Positions 8,586 through 17,646 of a stretch of DNA of 64,000 nucleotides are shown one piece after another. Made by a program: the position numbers and the translations under genes. Every line of letters begins with the position of its first letter. Within the stretch, counting starts at the first letter, position 1. The DNA is from Bog-756 sp963845485. GTDB lineage: Bacteria > Actinomycetota > Acidimicrobiia > Acidimicrobiales > RAAP-2. The notes under the pieces were generated by a model that was not told the DNA's origin, ran no database searches, and saw nothing but the letters and a program-made list of their open reading frames with translations. The DNA lies in assembly GCA_963845485.1 (NCBI GenBank), contig CAWJSI010000015.1, positions 124,001 through 188,000 on the forward strand, written 5' to 3'.

Positions 8586-9755
8586 CTAGTTCGGCGACAG
8601 CCAGGTCATTGAACGCCCATGGCTCTGGACCAGTGCCAAAGTCTGGGCCGGCGGGGATTGCTGCCCGTCGAAGACGACGCCGGTGAGTACATCAGGTTCC
8701 GAAGCCGTCGCCTGTTCCAGGCGAGCCATTGATTCAACGAGTCCGGGTATGTCCATCACCAACCACACCACGGGCCGGTGGCGTCCGACTGAGGCCAGGA
8801 TGTCGACATACTCCTGACGGCGCTCGACCGGGAAGTAGGAGTACGACCACGAGTTGAGCACTACGATCCGACCGTCCCCCAAACCATCGAGAACACCGGG
8901 AAGAAGCTCAAGCGCATCACCTTGGACAACAGTTGGCGGATGGGCCCGGCCAATTTCAAAGGCTTGTGAGGCACGACCAAAACGGCCAGTTCCGGGCCAG
9001 ATGCAGGCCAATAGCCACCGGGTGTCGTCGGCGTCGGTGAGATCTGGAGGGTCGAGGTCTATTCCCACCCGTCCTGCGATTGGTGGCAGCTCCCTGGCTA
9101 TCGGTGGGCGACCCGCGGTAACAGTGCAATTGATCTGAAGCAACGAGGTATCCGAACCCGTCGCTCCGAGTGGTCCGTAGTCGAGGCGATACCGATCGCA
9201 CAGTAGATTCAGGCCAGCGCTGCAACCCACATCGACCAGCTGAATGGACTCATCTGCCGCGGCCCAGGAAAGCGCCGGTCCGAGCAGCGCGGACCGACCC
9301 ACGTCGTTGGTCTGCACGGTGCGTGCATTAAGTACGTTAATGAGCTCTTCCTGGTGCCCCAGGCAGAGGTCGCGAAACAGGGGAGAAGCCGGAGCCGTGG
9401 AGCGTCCGGAATAGATGTCAGCTAACGGGTGCTCGCAGCCGTCGAGAAGGAGGTAGTGCCCGCCAGCGAGCATCAACGGCGGGAAATGTGCATGGGGTAG
9501 GGCCGAGAACTGCAGAGCGAGGAGTTCGGGGTCTTCTGCTACCGAGAGGGCGATCTCTTCGTAGATCGGACAGCTTCCGGCGAAGAGTTCCTCCGCAAAC
9601 CATCGCCACAGAGCGGCTAGTTCGTCAAGCGGTTGCGGCACAGGGAGAACGCTAGTTGACCCAATGGCGGGAGGCTGAAGCCTCCCGTGAACGGAAGGCC
9701 AGCGACTCTCTCGGCGCATCCGTAGGTAGTCGCCGCCAGAAAGCCCCAGAACCAC
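8586..9755 (-). CDS. DUF2332 family protein
   Basis: A 389-residue cytoplasmic protein of the DUF2332 family, common in actinobacteria and of unknown biochemical role. Typical blocks are LAALWRWFAEELFAGSCPIYEEIA, here about residues 45-68, HYLLLDGCEHPLADIY, and a Rossmann-like VDVGCSAGLNLLCDRY (about 175-190) that resembles a SAM-binding glycine motif. Later blocks include VVLNSWSYSYFP. The methyltransferase-like motif suggests a SAM- or nucleotide-binding fold but this is unproven. It ends 73 bp from the convergent rifampicin phosphotransferase gene. The start is uncertain; a Met at residue 12 is also possible. Confidence 0.85.
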   Translation of the reverse strand: MVLGLSGGDYLRMRRESRWPSVHGRLQPPAIGSTSVLPVPQPLDELAALWRWFAEELFAGSCPIYEEIALSVAEDPELLALQFSALPHAHFPPLMLAGGHYLLLDGCEHPLADIYSGRSTAPASPLFRDLCLGHQEELINVLNARTVQTNDVGRSALLGPALSWAAADESIQLVDVGCSAGLNLLCDRYRLDYGPLGATGSDTSLLQINCTVTAGRPPIARELPPIAGRVGIDLDPPDLTDADDTRWLLACIWPGTGRFGRASQAFEIGRAHPPTVVQGDALELLPGVLDGLGDGRIVVLNSWSYSYFPVERRQEYVDILASVGRHRPVVWLVMDIPGLVESMARLEQATASEPDVLTGVVFDGQQSPPAQTLALVQSHGRSMTWLSPN

Positions 9756-9830
9756 GTACGTGGTGTCTCACGCAGCGTCGAGATACCTGAAGCCTCATAG
9801 CCCACAGTTAGGGGGGAAGGCCCCCGATCC

Positions 9831-10364
9831 TCACGAGGAGACTCGATAGACGATCAACTGCCTTCCCACTCCGACCACATAGGGATCACCACCGGCATCG
9901 CACCCCGATACGCCATAGACAAAGTTCCCAGCTGGCGTGGTCCAGATATGCCGATAGACCGGTCCGTCGCCATCACTTAGGTCGGTAGCCCTCCCCGAGG
10001 GCCTGAGAGTCATCCCGCAGCTGTGGATCAGGGCCGGTGCAGACCAAAAGCGAACGCTCCCATACTGCACATAGCTGTCTGCCCCCATCACGCCGATCCC
10101 CAGAAGCACGATCGCGACGGTAAGTACGGCCGTAGCAATGCCTGATAGGCGTGCTGCAATCGATGCGCCCAACGTCCCAACTACGGCGAAAACGGTGACC
10201 GGCCAACTGACGAAGAGGCCGAACGGTACGGCAAGGACGGCTGCTAGTACGCCGACCACAACCAATCCGCCAACCAGGACCATCGGCCGGTCCCGGGTGA
10301 GAGCGGCTGGTTCTTGGTCCCATGCTGGCCCGTCGAATAGGTCTTCCTGAACCACCGCCCTCAT
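9831..10364 (-). CDS. Hypothetical membrane protein
   Basis: A 177-residue protein with a short acidic N-terminus, three hydrophobic segments (about residues 28-48, 50-70 and 75-96) and a C-terminal soluble domain of about 80 residues containing two Cys (HSCGMTL and SGCDAGG). The Cys pair may form a disulfide if the domain is outside. I do not recognise the family. It lies 76 bp upstream of the DUF2332 gene on the same strand. Confidence 0.55.
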   Translation of the reverse strand: MRAVVQEDLFDGPAWDQEPAALTRDRPMVLVGGLVVVGVLAAVLAVPFGLFVSWPVTVFAVVGTLGASIAARLSGIATAVLTVAIVLLGIGVMGADSYVQYGSVRFWSAPALIHSCGMTLRPSGRATDLSDGDGPVYRHIWTTPAGNFVYGVSGCDAGGDPYVVGVGRQLIVYRVSS

Positions 10365-10600
10365 CCAGCAAAGAATACAAAGTTTCCGGACAACGATGGG
10401 ACGCTAAGTCTGCTCGGGTGGGCGGACCCCTGGCGATCATCACGCATAGGTAATGCTTCCACGAGTTCAGAATCGGGCTACTGAAAAGACGAATCCTAAA
10501 GACTGCATTGGAGAGATGGCGAGCTTCGCGAGAGTCACGAAGTCACCGCAACGAGCGAGACAGGGATGTGAAGTGTCTAGATGATTAAATTGTGAAGGTG

Positions 10601-11098
10601 TCAACTCAACCCCGAGTCATCGTGCTCAGAAAGCAGGATCAGATCTGACAGTTCTTCGAGTGCTTGCCTGGCGTAGCTACGCCACATTCGACCGAAGAGA
10701 GGCATGAACAGTGAGCCGATTCCTCGTGGGTGCAGAGTCCAGCGCCAGGCCACAAGTGTGCCAGTGCCGACGGGAGTGAACTCCCAACGCCCGTCGACAG
10801 ACTCGACCAGTGGCCGCATCGGGCCGGTGATGTCATCCAGGTGGTAGGCAAACGAATTGGGGGCATCGACATCTATCAGTCGCTCGCGCATCGTTCCGCC
10901 GTCGCTAGTGACAACCACTCGGGTCTGTCCAATCTGACCCCAGATGCCGTCCTGCTCTCGGACCGCACTAATGGGAGGCAAGATGGCGTAGCGGCGGCGG
11001 AAGAGTGTGGTCAGCGGTATCACCAATGTCAGGTCGAAAGCACGTTGAATATCCACGGGGATCGCGCGGGACTGCTCGACGGCAGTGGGTCTGGCCAT
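10601..11098 (-). CDS. SRPBCC (START-like) family protein
   Basis: A 165-residue helix-grip protein. The N-terminal ARPTAVEQSRAIPVDIQRAFDLT pattern (SRAIPVDIQRAFD strand and helix), VVTSDGGTMRERLIDVD, the FAYHLDDITGPM strand and WEFTPVGTGTLVAWRWTL followed by a long amphipathic C-terminal helix are characteristic of the polyketide cyclase/dehydrase-like SRPBCC group. Such proteins bind hydrophobic ligands in a cavity. No ligand or partner can be named. The start ATG follows AAGG. Confidence 0.75.
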   Translation of the reverse strand: MARPTAVEQSRAIPVDIQRAFDLTLVIPLTTLFRRRYAILPPISAVREQDGIWGQIGQTRVVVTSDGGTMRERLIDVDAPNSFAYHLDDITGPMRPLVESVDGRWEFTPVGTGTLVAWRWTLHPRGIGSLFMPLFGRMWRSYARQALEELSDLILLSEHDDSGLS

Positions 11099-11293
11099 GT
11101 CACGACCTTACCGTCGGATTCTGAGTCAGCGCATTGCCAGAGCGGCAACAGCTCACTCCGATTGAGCACTGATAAAGGCAATTATGCGAGTCGCGTGCAG
11201 TGCCCATTCCGGTGAGGGCACTACGACTCGCTGAACAGCGTGTTCGATGTGGTGGTCAGCTCTGTCACGGGTGCCGATGGCAATCGGTGGATG

Positions 11294-12967
11294 TCAGCCT
11301 TGCTGCAAAACAGTGAGGTCCCCGGCCGTGGGCAGTGACACCTTCACATGGGAGAACTGGATTGAGCCACCCATCCGGGGCGTGATGTAGGCAACAGTGG
11401 TGGCCACCAGTTGGAGTTCCAGAGAGGTGCCGGCCCTGGCGGTGAAGCCGATCGCCTCCATCGGTAGAACGAGCGTATGAACCTTGCCATCCGCGTTGAC
11501 GGGAATGGGAGTGACCTGGTTATTGACGACGATGCCAGTCGCCGGATCCACCAGCTGGGCAAAGATTCGAATGGGTCGATCGCCCGCTGAAGTCCGACCC
11601 GAGTAGGTAAGCGAGAGTGTCGGTGCTCCTACGGCTTCGGCGGCTTGGTGGATGGGGACCCTGATGGTGACGGCATTGGTCGCCGGCCCCGGTGTGACAC
11701 CGTAGGCGACAGCATCGACGACACTGGCAGCCTGATTGTTCACACTGACGGTCGGCGGTCCAGAGCCTCCTTGGGGCTGGAGAGTCAGGGTTCCTGAACC
11801 GCTGGCATCAATGGAGGTTCCTGCGGGTAGCGGATAAGCCGGCGAGGCATAGGAGGTGCCGAGCTGGTCGACGAACTCAAAACCGTTGAGCACCTTCGCC
11901 GACTTGTCTTTGGCCACGTAGCGCTGCATCCACGCCAACGAGAGCGGACCGACGGCGATGGCCGAGCCAGGCTTTGTCAGGCAGACTCCATGACCGCCAC
12001 AGAACCAGGCCATGGAGACCGTGGTTCCGGTCTTCTTCAGTGCCTCATAGTTGGCAATCCCCTCATCCAGTGTGAAGAGGTCGTCCACCGTTCCCTGGAT
12101 GATCAGCGTCGGAACCTTCACCTTCGAGAGAAACTGAGCTGGTCCGCGGGCCAAGAAGAAGTTGGTCGCCTGGGCATCGATGAGTCCGGAAGAGTTCATC
12201 TGGTTGTCCGCCGCAAGGATTTCCGGATCCAGTGTCGCCGTCGATGCCACCTTGCTTAGAACATTGCTCCATCCGGCCTTGGGAGTTTGATTCTTGTCCA
12301 AGCTCGTTCCGAGGGAGTGCCAGGCAATCGTGGGAGCGATGGCATCGACACGACAGTCTTGTTCAGCGACGGCGAACTGAACTCCACCCCCGTACGATTC
12401 ACCAACCATTCCCAGTCGCGGTACTCCCGGTTGGTCCAGTTCGACACCAGGCTGTTTGGCGATCCAGTTGATGATGGACGAAACGTCCTTGCCCTCGAAA
12501 TTCGGGCTATCGACCTCTGCCGAGCCGGTCGACTTCCCGAAACCACGCGGATCCCAGGTGAGCACGTTGAAACCTCCGTGCCAGAGCTGCGCAATGCTCA
12601 AGGCCCCTTGGATGCCCGCCTGTGAGGTGTCCGTGTCGCCGGCTTGGCCCCAACCAGGGCCCATAAGCACCGTCGGTGTGGCCCGACCCGAGGTCAAAGG
12701 ATCCGGGAACCAGTGGATCCGGATCTTCGTGCCGTCGAACGACGTCAAGTCGAAATCTGACGTAACTCCTGGGACTGGGACCGCTGTGGTGGCTTGCCAG
12801 TCGGCCGGTGGCTGGCATGTTCCTGGCGCTTTGGCCGCGGACGCCGCCGATGATGAACCCCATGCGGATGAAGCAAATGGACCGAGGAGGACGAAGGCCA
12901 ATCCCAGCGCCATAGTGATGACCGTCCGAGAGGATCTCCGTCTCGTTTCGGTTGCCCATTTCGACAT
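11294..12967 (-). CDS. Secreted alpha/beta hydrolase (CocE/NonD or X-Pro peptidase-like)
   Basis: An exported serine hydrolase of 557 residues. The start is taken at 12967, which gives a standard signal peptide (ETRRRSSR, hydrophobic core at about 15-33, Ala-rich cleavage region near 45). The alpha/beta hydrolase core follows: an oxyanion segment LMGPGWGQAG, the nucleophile elbow GESYGG (Ser191), an acid in GTVDDLF (Asp295/296) and the catalytic His in FCGGHGV (His326). The C-terminal ~180 residues are beta-rich, like the jelly-roll domain of X-Pro dipeptidyl-peptidase and cocaine-esterase relatives. Substrate unknown; peptide or ester. A longer frame to 13039 lacks a signal-like start. Confidence 0.8.
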   Translation of the reverse strand: MSKWATETRRRSSRTVITMALGLAFVLLGPFASSAWGSSSAASAAKAPGTCQPPADWQATTAVPVPGVTSDFDLTSFDGTKIRIHWFPDPLTSGRATPTVLMGPGWGQAGDTDTSQAGIQGALSIAQLWHGGFNVLTWDPRGFGKSTGSAEVDSPNFEGKDVSSIINWIAKQPGVELDQPGVPRLGMVGESYGGGVQFAVAEQDCRVDAIAPTIAWHSLGTSLDKNQTPKAGWSNVLSKVASTATLDPEILAADNQMNSSGLIDAQATNFFLARGPAQFLSKVKVPTLIIQGTVDDLFTLDEGIANYEALKKTGTTVSMAWFCGGHGVCLTKPGSAIAVGPLSLAWMQRYVAKDKSAKVLNGFEFVDQLGTSYASPAYPLPAGTSIDASGSGTLTLQPQGGSGPPTVSVNNQAASVVDAVAYGVTPGPATNAVTIRVPIHQAAEAVGAPTLSLTYSGRTSAGDRPIRIFAQLVDPATGIVVNNQVTPIPVNADGKVHTLVLPMEAIGFTARAGTSLELQLVATTVAYITPRMGGSIQFSHVKVSLPTAGDLTVLQQG

Positions 12968-13495
12968 GATTGCCTCTGCTTTCACATTGCCCCAGGACCC
13001 GTGACGTCCGATGGCCACGGGAGACGCTAGACGAACCACTCAGAATGGTTCGCTCACCTCGCTCAGGTCTCTCTCGCCCGTCAATCTGGTCTCGACGCCC
13101 ACGAGCGTCAATTCAAGTGCGGGCGCTTCTCATGATGGCAGCCGAAGGTAAGTACCCAAGAACGGCGATTGTGGCCTTGGCAGGTCATAGTGCTCTCAAT
13201 GTGTTCGAGGTCCAACGCCGTTGTCAGCGGCCGAAACATGAGGGGCGCCCCTGGTCCGATTCACCATTGTGCCTAGGCGGTCGACCCCGAAGAACGGCTG
13301 CTGGCTGTCCGGATCGCACGGGCGCAGTAGGTACTTTGCCTCGGAGAGTTCGATTGGTTCCGAGGGGTTCTCATTCGTGAGCTGGGTGGAGACGAGTTAG
13401 AAGTTGTCTGTCAGCCAAATGGTGGCGACAGTTTGAAACGGCCTCGATTGCGGCTTGGACTTCCAAATAGGGCGCGAGTGGTGCCCAGACGCTAT
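12968..13495. other. Gene-free stretch
   Basis: About 530 bases upstream of the secreted hydrolase and downstream of the small gene at 13496. Open frames here are Arg/Pro-rich and without ribosome binding sites. I see no repeat, RNA or terminator. Confidence 0.4.
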
Positions 13496-13753
13496 CTAGG
13501 CCAGCCGCTTTGCTTCGGCAAGACCGGCGGAGCTGTAGACGCCATCGGGAAAGACGGCGTCCCAGGCATCGCGTACCCCTCGAAAGTCCTCACTAGGCCC
13601 ATAGGCTGCGCGTGCTGCCGCCACGACTTCCTCTCGACGAGCCGCGACGGCGACGCCCGAAGCAAACTCCAACTCGGTGTCGATCTGTGCGATGGATTCG
13701 GCAAAGCGGCGCTGGTGACCGATTAGACGGACTGCGCTTGCGGGGGGAGTCAT
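13496..13753 (-). CDS. Small hypothetical protein
   Basis: An 85-residue frame from the ATG at 13753, preceded by AAGGA. The composition (Ala, Glu, Arg, Val; helix-forming runs such as ESIAQIDTELEFASGVAVAA, then REEVVAAARAAYG) looks like a real helical cytoplasmic protein. No family is recognised and no neighbour is close, so it is held as tentative. A longer frame from 13786 adds 11 residues without a better ribosome site. Confidence 0.4.
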   Translation of the reverse strand: MTPPASAVRLIGHQRRFAESIAQIDTELEFASGVAVAARREEVVAAARAAYGPSEDFRGVRDAWDAVFPDGVYSSAGLAEAKRLA

Positions 13754-13922
13754 GAAGGGTCCTTGTCGGTAGCTGGGGGATGGCAACGGCTATTTTCACC
13801 TGATTGTACGTCGTGACTCGCTGCGTCTCGTGTACTCCAAGCCGTAGCGGCGGTAGGCCATTCATGGATATTCCAGACGCCCGGGACGTCATCCCAGTGG
13901 CGAGCCAGGCTTTGGTGCAGCA

Positions 13923-14417
13923 TCACATGTCGGAAGCCGAGAGGTCGAGTTCGAAGGCCGATCCGCTACGCCCACCGACGTCAGCCTGTCGGACAGGCAT
14001 GAATCCCGACTTTGTTAGCACTCGGCGGGAGGCAACGTTGTCATCACTCGCTACCGCCGTGAGCCTTCGCAATCCGAGATCATCACCGGCAATTCGGATC
14101 AGCTCTCGTAAGCCGAAGGTTGCAACTCCTTGACCCGAGAACCGCTCCGCAACTCGATATCCCACGCTGGCGGCCCGATTCTGAATGTCGTAGAGATTGA
14201 AGCGACCTGCGACCATCCCGTAGTCATCAACGGCAACGTAAAAGGCACCGATTCCAGACCGCTGATCGGCCATTAGCGCCTGATGGTGTTCCGCAAAAGT
14301 ATCGAAGTACTCGTCGCCGCGATCGCTGATCGTTCGTGCGAAGTACGACCGATTCTCCAGTTCGAAGACGAACACCGCACCCTCGAGGTCGCTACGAAGC
14401 GGCTGCAGGTCGAACAT
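13923..14417 (-). CDS. GNAT-family N-acetyltransferase (RimJ/RimL-like)
   Basis: A 164-residue acetyl-CoA-dependent acyltransferase. The acetyl-CoA binding motif A is seen as VGYRVAERFSGQGVATFGL (Gln/Gly-x-Gly/Ala, about residues 86-104), followed by LGLRRLTAVASDDNVASRRVLTKSGF (motif B with the typical N-x-x-S-x-x-x-L-x-K-x-GF). Acceptor could be a protein N-terminus or a small amine; it cannot be told from sequence. It stands alone, with 143 bp to the next leftward gene at 14561. Confidence 0.85.
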   Translation of the reverse strand: MFDLQPLRSDLEGAVFVFELENRSYFARTISDRGDEYFDTFAEHHQALMADQRSGIGAFYVAVDDYGMVAGRFNLYDIQNRAASVGYRVAERFSGQGVATFGLRELIRIAGDDLGLRRLTAVASDDNVASRRVLTKSGFMPVRQADVGGRSGSAFELDLSASDM

Positions 14418-14560
14418 TGGCCGAGCCTATTGCGTGCCATACCTCCGAACGGCGAGACCCAGACGTTGTCCAGACACTCCGGGTCGACGCACCTGCGGGC
14501 TGTTCAGGTCATCCGTGAGTTGCATCAAACCTCGATGGGGATGGGCTGGCGGCCGATTCC

Positions 14561-15862
14561 TCAGGTCAGTCGTTGATGTGGAGTCGTCGTGGTGGTAACG
14601 CCAAGAAACCCAGAATCTCCAGATTTCGACACCGAGGTTGCCATTTGTGATGGCAGCTGTTCTGGGGTTACTGGGGTCCGCTGCGGAGAGAGAAACTCCG
14701 CAATCTGTTGGCCATAGTCCCTCCGAACCCTTCTGGCTGCGAACACGATCGCCGCCATGGCCCAAGCGGTGAGGAGGAAGCAGGGCCCCGCCAAATATCG
14801 GGGATCCTGACCATAGTTTGGCATGTAAATGATGACCGTGAGGCCTGCGAGAAGGAGGGTGAACTGGGCCTCCCGCTGTCGCCAAGACCATCCAGCGACG
14901 ATCAGTCCCAGCAGTGTCAGGCAGGGGGGTCCAAAGATGGTGGAAATACCCAGGAGGATCAGGGGGTAAAACCAGAAGTTCGGAAGCAGTGAGGGGAAGC
15001 CCGCATGTGTGTGGCCCACCAGGTGGAAGAACTGAAGAGAGAAGGCGTACCAGCCGTTCTCTCCTCCGGGTGGCCAGGGGTGTTTCATTACATAGTGCAG
15101 TGAGTATTCCGGAAAGTTTCCCAACCAGTAGTCGTAGCCGGTTCGCCAAGGTGCTCCAAAGGTGGACCAGTTGAAGATGGCCAGGGCCAGCATCGGAGGC
15201 AGCGCACCGATCGCCACGCGCAATCGATTCCGGCCAGAGATCACAATTAGTACGGAGGCCACAATGATGACGCCGCTCTCTCGGACCACCAGTCCATAGC
15301 CCGCGACGAATCCGAGCGTGTACATGCTCCACCTAGTGCCGAGCTTCATCAGAGGCAGACAGACCACCATGAGGAGCGCCGCCGCCACGTCGGACATGAC
15401 GATGCGATTGTTGACCAGCAGGAACTGGCTGGTGGCGGCGATGAGGGCCGTCGGCAAGGCGGCGTACCAGCCAGCGAGCGAATAGGCAGCCCAGCCGACG
15501 GCAAAAACAAGTGCGATTCCGAGAAGGCGTGCCCCGAACTCGATATTGCCCGGAAATTGGCCGACTAAGACAAACGGAGCCAGGAGCAGGGAAGTGCCCG
15601 GCGGAAATCTGGGCGGATTTATGGCCCGATGAATGTGAGGTGAGTACGGATTGTCCCGCACCGTCGTTGTATACCCATGTCCGTGTGCGAGCCGGTAAGC
15701 AGCATTGATGTACTCGTGCGCGTCAGGGAAAGGCTGCTGGGACAGAGGAAGGTACGCGTGAAAGAAGAGAAGTCCCGTGCTGACAATGGTTACCAACCAC
15801 AAACTACCGAGCACGATCAGCCGAAAGGGATTGTTGGACCACGCCACTCTCACCCAGTTCAA
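14561..15862 (-). CDS. Polytopic membrane glycosyltransferase-like protein (GT-C fold)
   Basis: A 433-residue protein with about 10 hydrophobic segments. An early periplasmic-type loop carries PFPDAHEYINAAYRLAHGHG (about residues 43-62), the D-x-x-Y/H acidic motif and 'rla-G-h-G' pattern of ArnT/GT39/PMT-like GT-C enzymes, followed by NPPRFPPGTSLLLAPF. These enzymes transfer sugars from polyprenyl-phosphate donors at the outer membrane face. The C-terminal ~45 residues are soluble and Ser/Thr-rich. It is not in an evident glycan cluster, so the acceptor is unknown. Confidence 0.75.
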   Translation of the reverse strand: MNWVRVAWSNNPFRLIVLGSLWLVTIVSTGLLFFHAYLPLSQQPFPDAHEYINAAYRLAHGHGYTTTVRDNPYSPHIHRAINPPRFPPGTSLLLAPFVLVGQFPGNIEFGARLLGIALVFAVGWAAYSLAGWYAALPTALIAATSQFLLVNNRIVMSDVAAALLMVVCLPLMKLGTRWSMYTLGFVAGYGLVVRESGVIIVASVLIVISGRNRLRVAIGALPPMLALAIFNWSTFGAPWRTGYDYWLGNFPEYSLHYVMKHPWPPGGENGWYAFSLQFFHLVGHTHAGFPSLLPNFWFYPLILLGISTIFGPPCLTLLGLIVAGWSWRQREAQFTLLLAGLTVIIYMPNYGQDPRYLAGPCFLLTAWAMAAIVFAARRVRRDYGQQIAEFLSPQRTPVTPEQLPSQMATSVSKSGDSGFLGVTTTTTPHQRLT

Positions 15863-16295
15863 GCGACTCCCACCAGCCCCCGTTTGGACATCCAGCCATT
15901 ATTCCCGACTTGTCCAGCAGTTTGCTGAGATGGGCCGCGCTGGTCTCTGATCGTTGTCCATTTCGATCAGATCCCCCGTTCGATGCGCTTGAAGAAGTTG
16001 CACTCATTCGGGTGGAGCCGTTTGTGCAGCCTGTCCTCGTTCTGACGTTGAGTGACGGGTCGTCGCGATTCGTTCTTCCTCGCGGACTCACCCTTGGGGT
16101 AACCGATGAGGTCGGTCCAGTGAGCGACGCTGCGCCATCATCTCGCCGGTGAAGACGGGGCCCCAACAGCAGAAGGCCCTCTACGCTTCCAAGTTCGTAA
16201 TGAAGACCTAAGTTCGAGATTGAATGGACCAAAGTCAATGGGTTAAGACCAGGACGCCGGAATGTCGAAGCGCACTTTGAGCCGCCCAGGTAAAA
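15863..16295. other. Gap with possible decayed coding sequence
   Basis: No intact gene is seen between the membrane glycosyltransferase and the broken acetyltransferase gene. A minus-strand open stretch inside it (15967-16137) is listed separately. Confidence 0.35.
15967..16137 (-). pseudogene. Protein-like open frame without start, possible gene remnant
   Basis: A 57-codon frame bounded by TGA at both ends (16138-16140 and 15967-15969). Its translation contains HWTDLIGYPKGESARKNE and ends LHPNECNFFKRIERGI. It reads like genuine protein rather than a frame shadow, unlike the overlapping Ser/Thr/Arg-rich frames. There is no Met and no ribosome site at the beginning, so if it is real it is the 3' remnant of a broken gene. 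No family recognised. Confidence 0.25.
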
Positions 16296-16765
16296 GTGGC
16301 CGCCCGGATTTCTTCCAAATTCAGCACGTGCTCCCTTGACGAACCGGAAAGGCTCTGGATTGCTTTTGAGGAGCTCATCGCCAATCCGGTCGGCGACTCT
16401 TTCGCGGTGCCCCTTTCTACCGCCGATCAGGGCGCGAATACTGTGGCCGAGCTGTCTTCATCGGTCCCGACCGTGCATTTACTCGGTCACGCCGTCATTG
16501 ACATCGCTGGCGAGGTGATGATCGCCCACAAGGTGAACCTCGTGATGGCCGGTCATCCGGTCGAGCCCGACAAACGGCGGTGCTACATTGCCGCTGCGCC
16601 AATCACGATCGAGACGGATGGGTGGATCTGTGCCGCCGCCACTGTCCTTCCCGGCGTGACCATCGGTGCCGATTCTGTGGTAACTGCAGGTTCGTTGCGA
16701 CACACCATGTCCCTTGGGCGACCCTTGTTGCGGGCGCGCCAGCAAGAATGATCCGGCATCTCTAG
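16296..16765 (+). pseudogene. Frameshifted sugar O-acetyltransferase (LbH/maltose acetyltransferase type)
   Basis: The translation contains hexapeptide-repeat acetyltransferase features: VNLVMAGHPVEPDKRR, APITIETDGWICAAATVLPG, then VTIGADSVVTAGS. After TAGS (about 16690) the frame is lost. The expected C-terminus, THHVPWATLVAGAPARMIRH, continues in another forward frame to the stop at 16763-16765. The N-terminal third is also unusually diverged and lacks the regular strands of intact family members. The gene therefore seems inactivated. Intact homologues acetylate maltose, galactosides or nodulation factors. Confidence 0.75.
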
Positions 16766-16924
16766 CTCACCAATGTTGTGCCGCTCCTTGGATCGCTTGG
16801 GCGACTCGTAACCAAAGCCCGCAGGATGGTGTTGGCCGAGTGAAAATCATCTTGCTACGGCCGGCTAGGTAGGAGCAAGGACCATGAAGACTCCAAGTTC
16901 CCCTCAGGGTCGTGGCCCCATCGC

Positions 16925-17227
16925 CTAGCGAACGAGGCGGTGTACCTCTGTCACGATTACTTCCGGCTCGCCCAACGTTGATGGGTCGAGCCCTCTCGCC
17001 GCTGCAACCTTGCCCATGGTCGGCATCAGGGTCGATTCAACGAACTGCTCATAGGCTTCAACCGAATCCCAAATGTCGACGCCATGTGCCCGACCGTCCC
17101 TTTCGAAGTGCACGTGAACGACACCGCCGGGTGGGAGTGTGGCATCGACCCCCATTTCGTCGGTGACGGCATCAAGCAACTCAATGGTTACCCCGGCAGG
17201 AAAGACATCCTCAATCAGAACTGTCAT
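16925..17227 (-). CDS. Small dimeric alpha-beta barrel-like protein
   Basis: A 100-residue protein; the start at 17227 has AAGGGAGC just upstream. The sequence (VLIEDVFPAGVTIELLDAV..., VVHVHFERDGRAHGVDIWDS, VEAYEQFVESTLMPTM) has the beta-alpha-beta periodicity and the aromatic/His pattern of antibiotic-biosynthesis-monooxygenase-like (ABM) domains. Related proteins are usually uncharacterised. It resembles in type the 98-residue protein at 63441. Confidence 0.6.
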   Translation of the reverse strand: MTVLIEDVFPAGVTIELLDAVTDEMGVDATLPPGGVVHVHFERDGRAHGVDIWDSVEAYEQFVESTLMPTMGKVAAARGLDPSTLGEPEVIVTEVHRLVR

Positions 17228-17532
17228 CAATGCTCCCTTGTAGTAGTTCAGTGCATTTATCAATCAGCTTCTCTCTCTCAACATTGTCTAAACCTGGTGT
17301 TACAGCCACGCGTCACCTGAGAATGCGCGGTAACTCCTGTCGCCGGCGCTCAACCGGTGCCCCAGACAGTTGTTGACCCGTGGGACGTTTCTCACGTCCA
17401 CTTCGCATTTTTAAGTGGTGGGTATCATTTGCCGGGATCGCCTAGCCGACGGCGCAGGCTGGAGGGCAGTGGACCGGATCACCGGATCGGGCTTGACGAC
17501 TCGGCCGACTACGGCTGGTCGCTACCCTTGGC

Positions 17533-17646
17533 GGCATCCACGCATCCACGCATCCACGCATCCACGCATCCACGCATCCACGCATCCACGCATATCCACG
17601 TATCCACGTATCCACGTATCCACGTATCCACGTATCCACGTATCCA
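17533..17646. repeat. Tandem octanucleotide repeat (CGCATCCA)n(CGTATCCA)n
   Basis: The tract begins with one variant unit (GGCATCCA), then six copies of CGCATCCA, a 10-bp junction (CGCATATCCA) and six copies of CGTATCCA. The repeat length of 8 is not a multiple of three, so every frame reads the same 8-residue peptide cycle (HPRIHAST-type forward, RGYVDTWI-type reverse). A change by one unit shifts the downstream frame. It directly precedes the VOC remnant at 17647-17800, with which one frame is open. Confidence 0.92.

Noticed and set aside
17533..17646. Repeat tract as a CRISPR array
   Set aside because: The unit is 8 bp and has no spacers; it is a plain tandem repeat.
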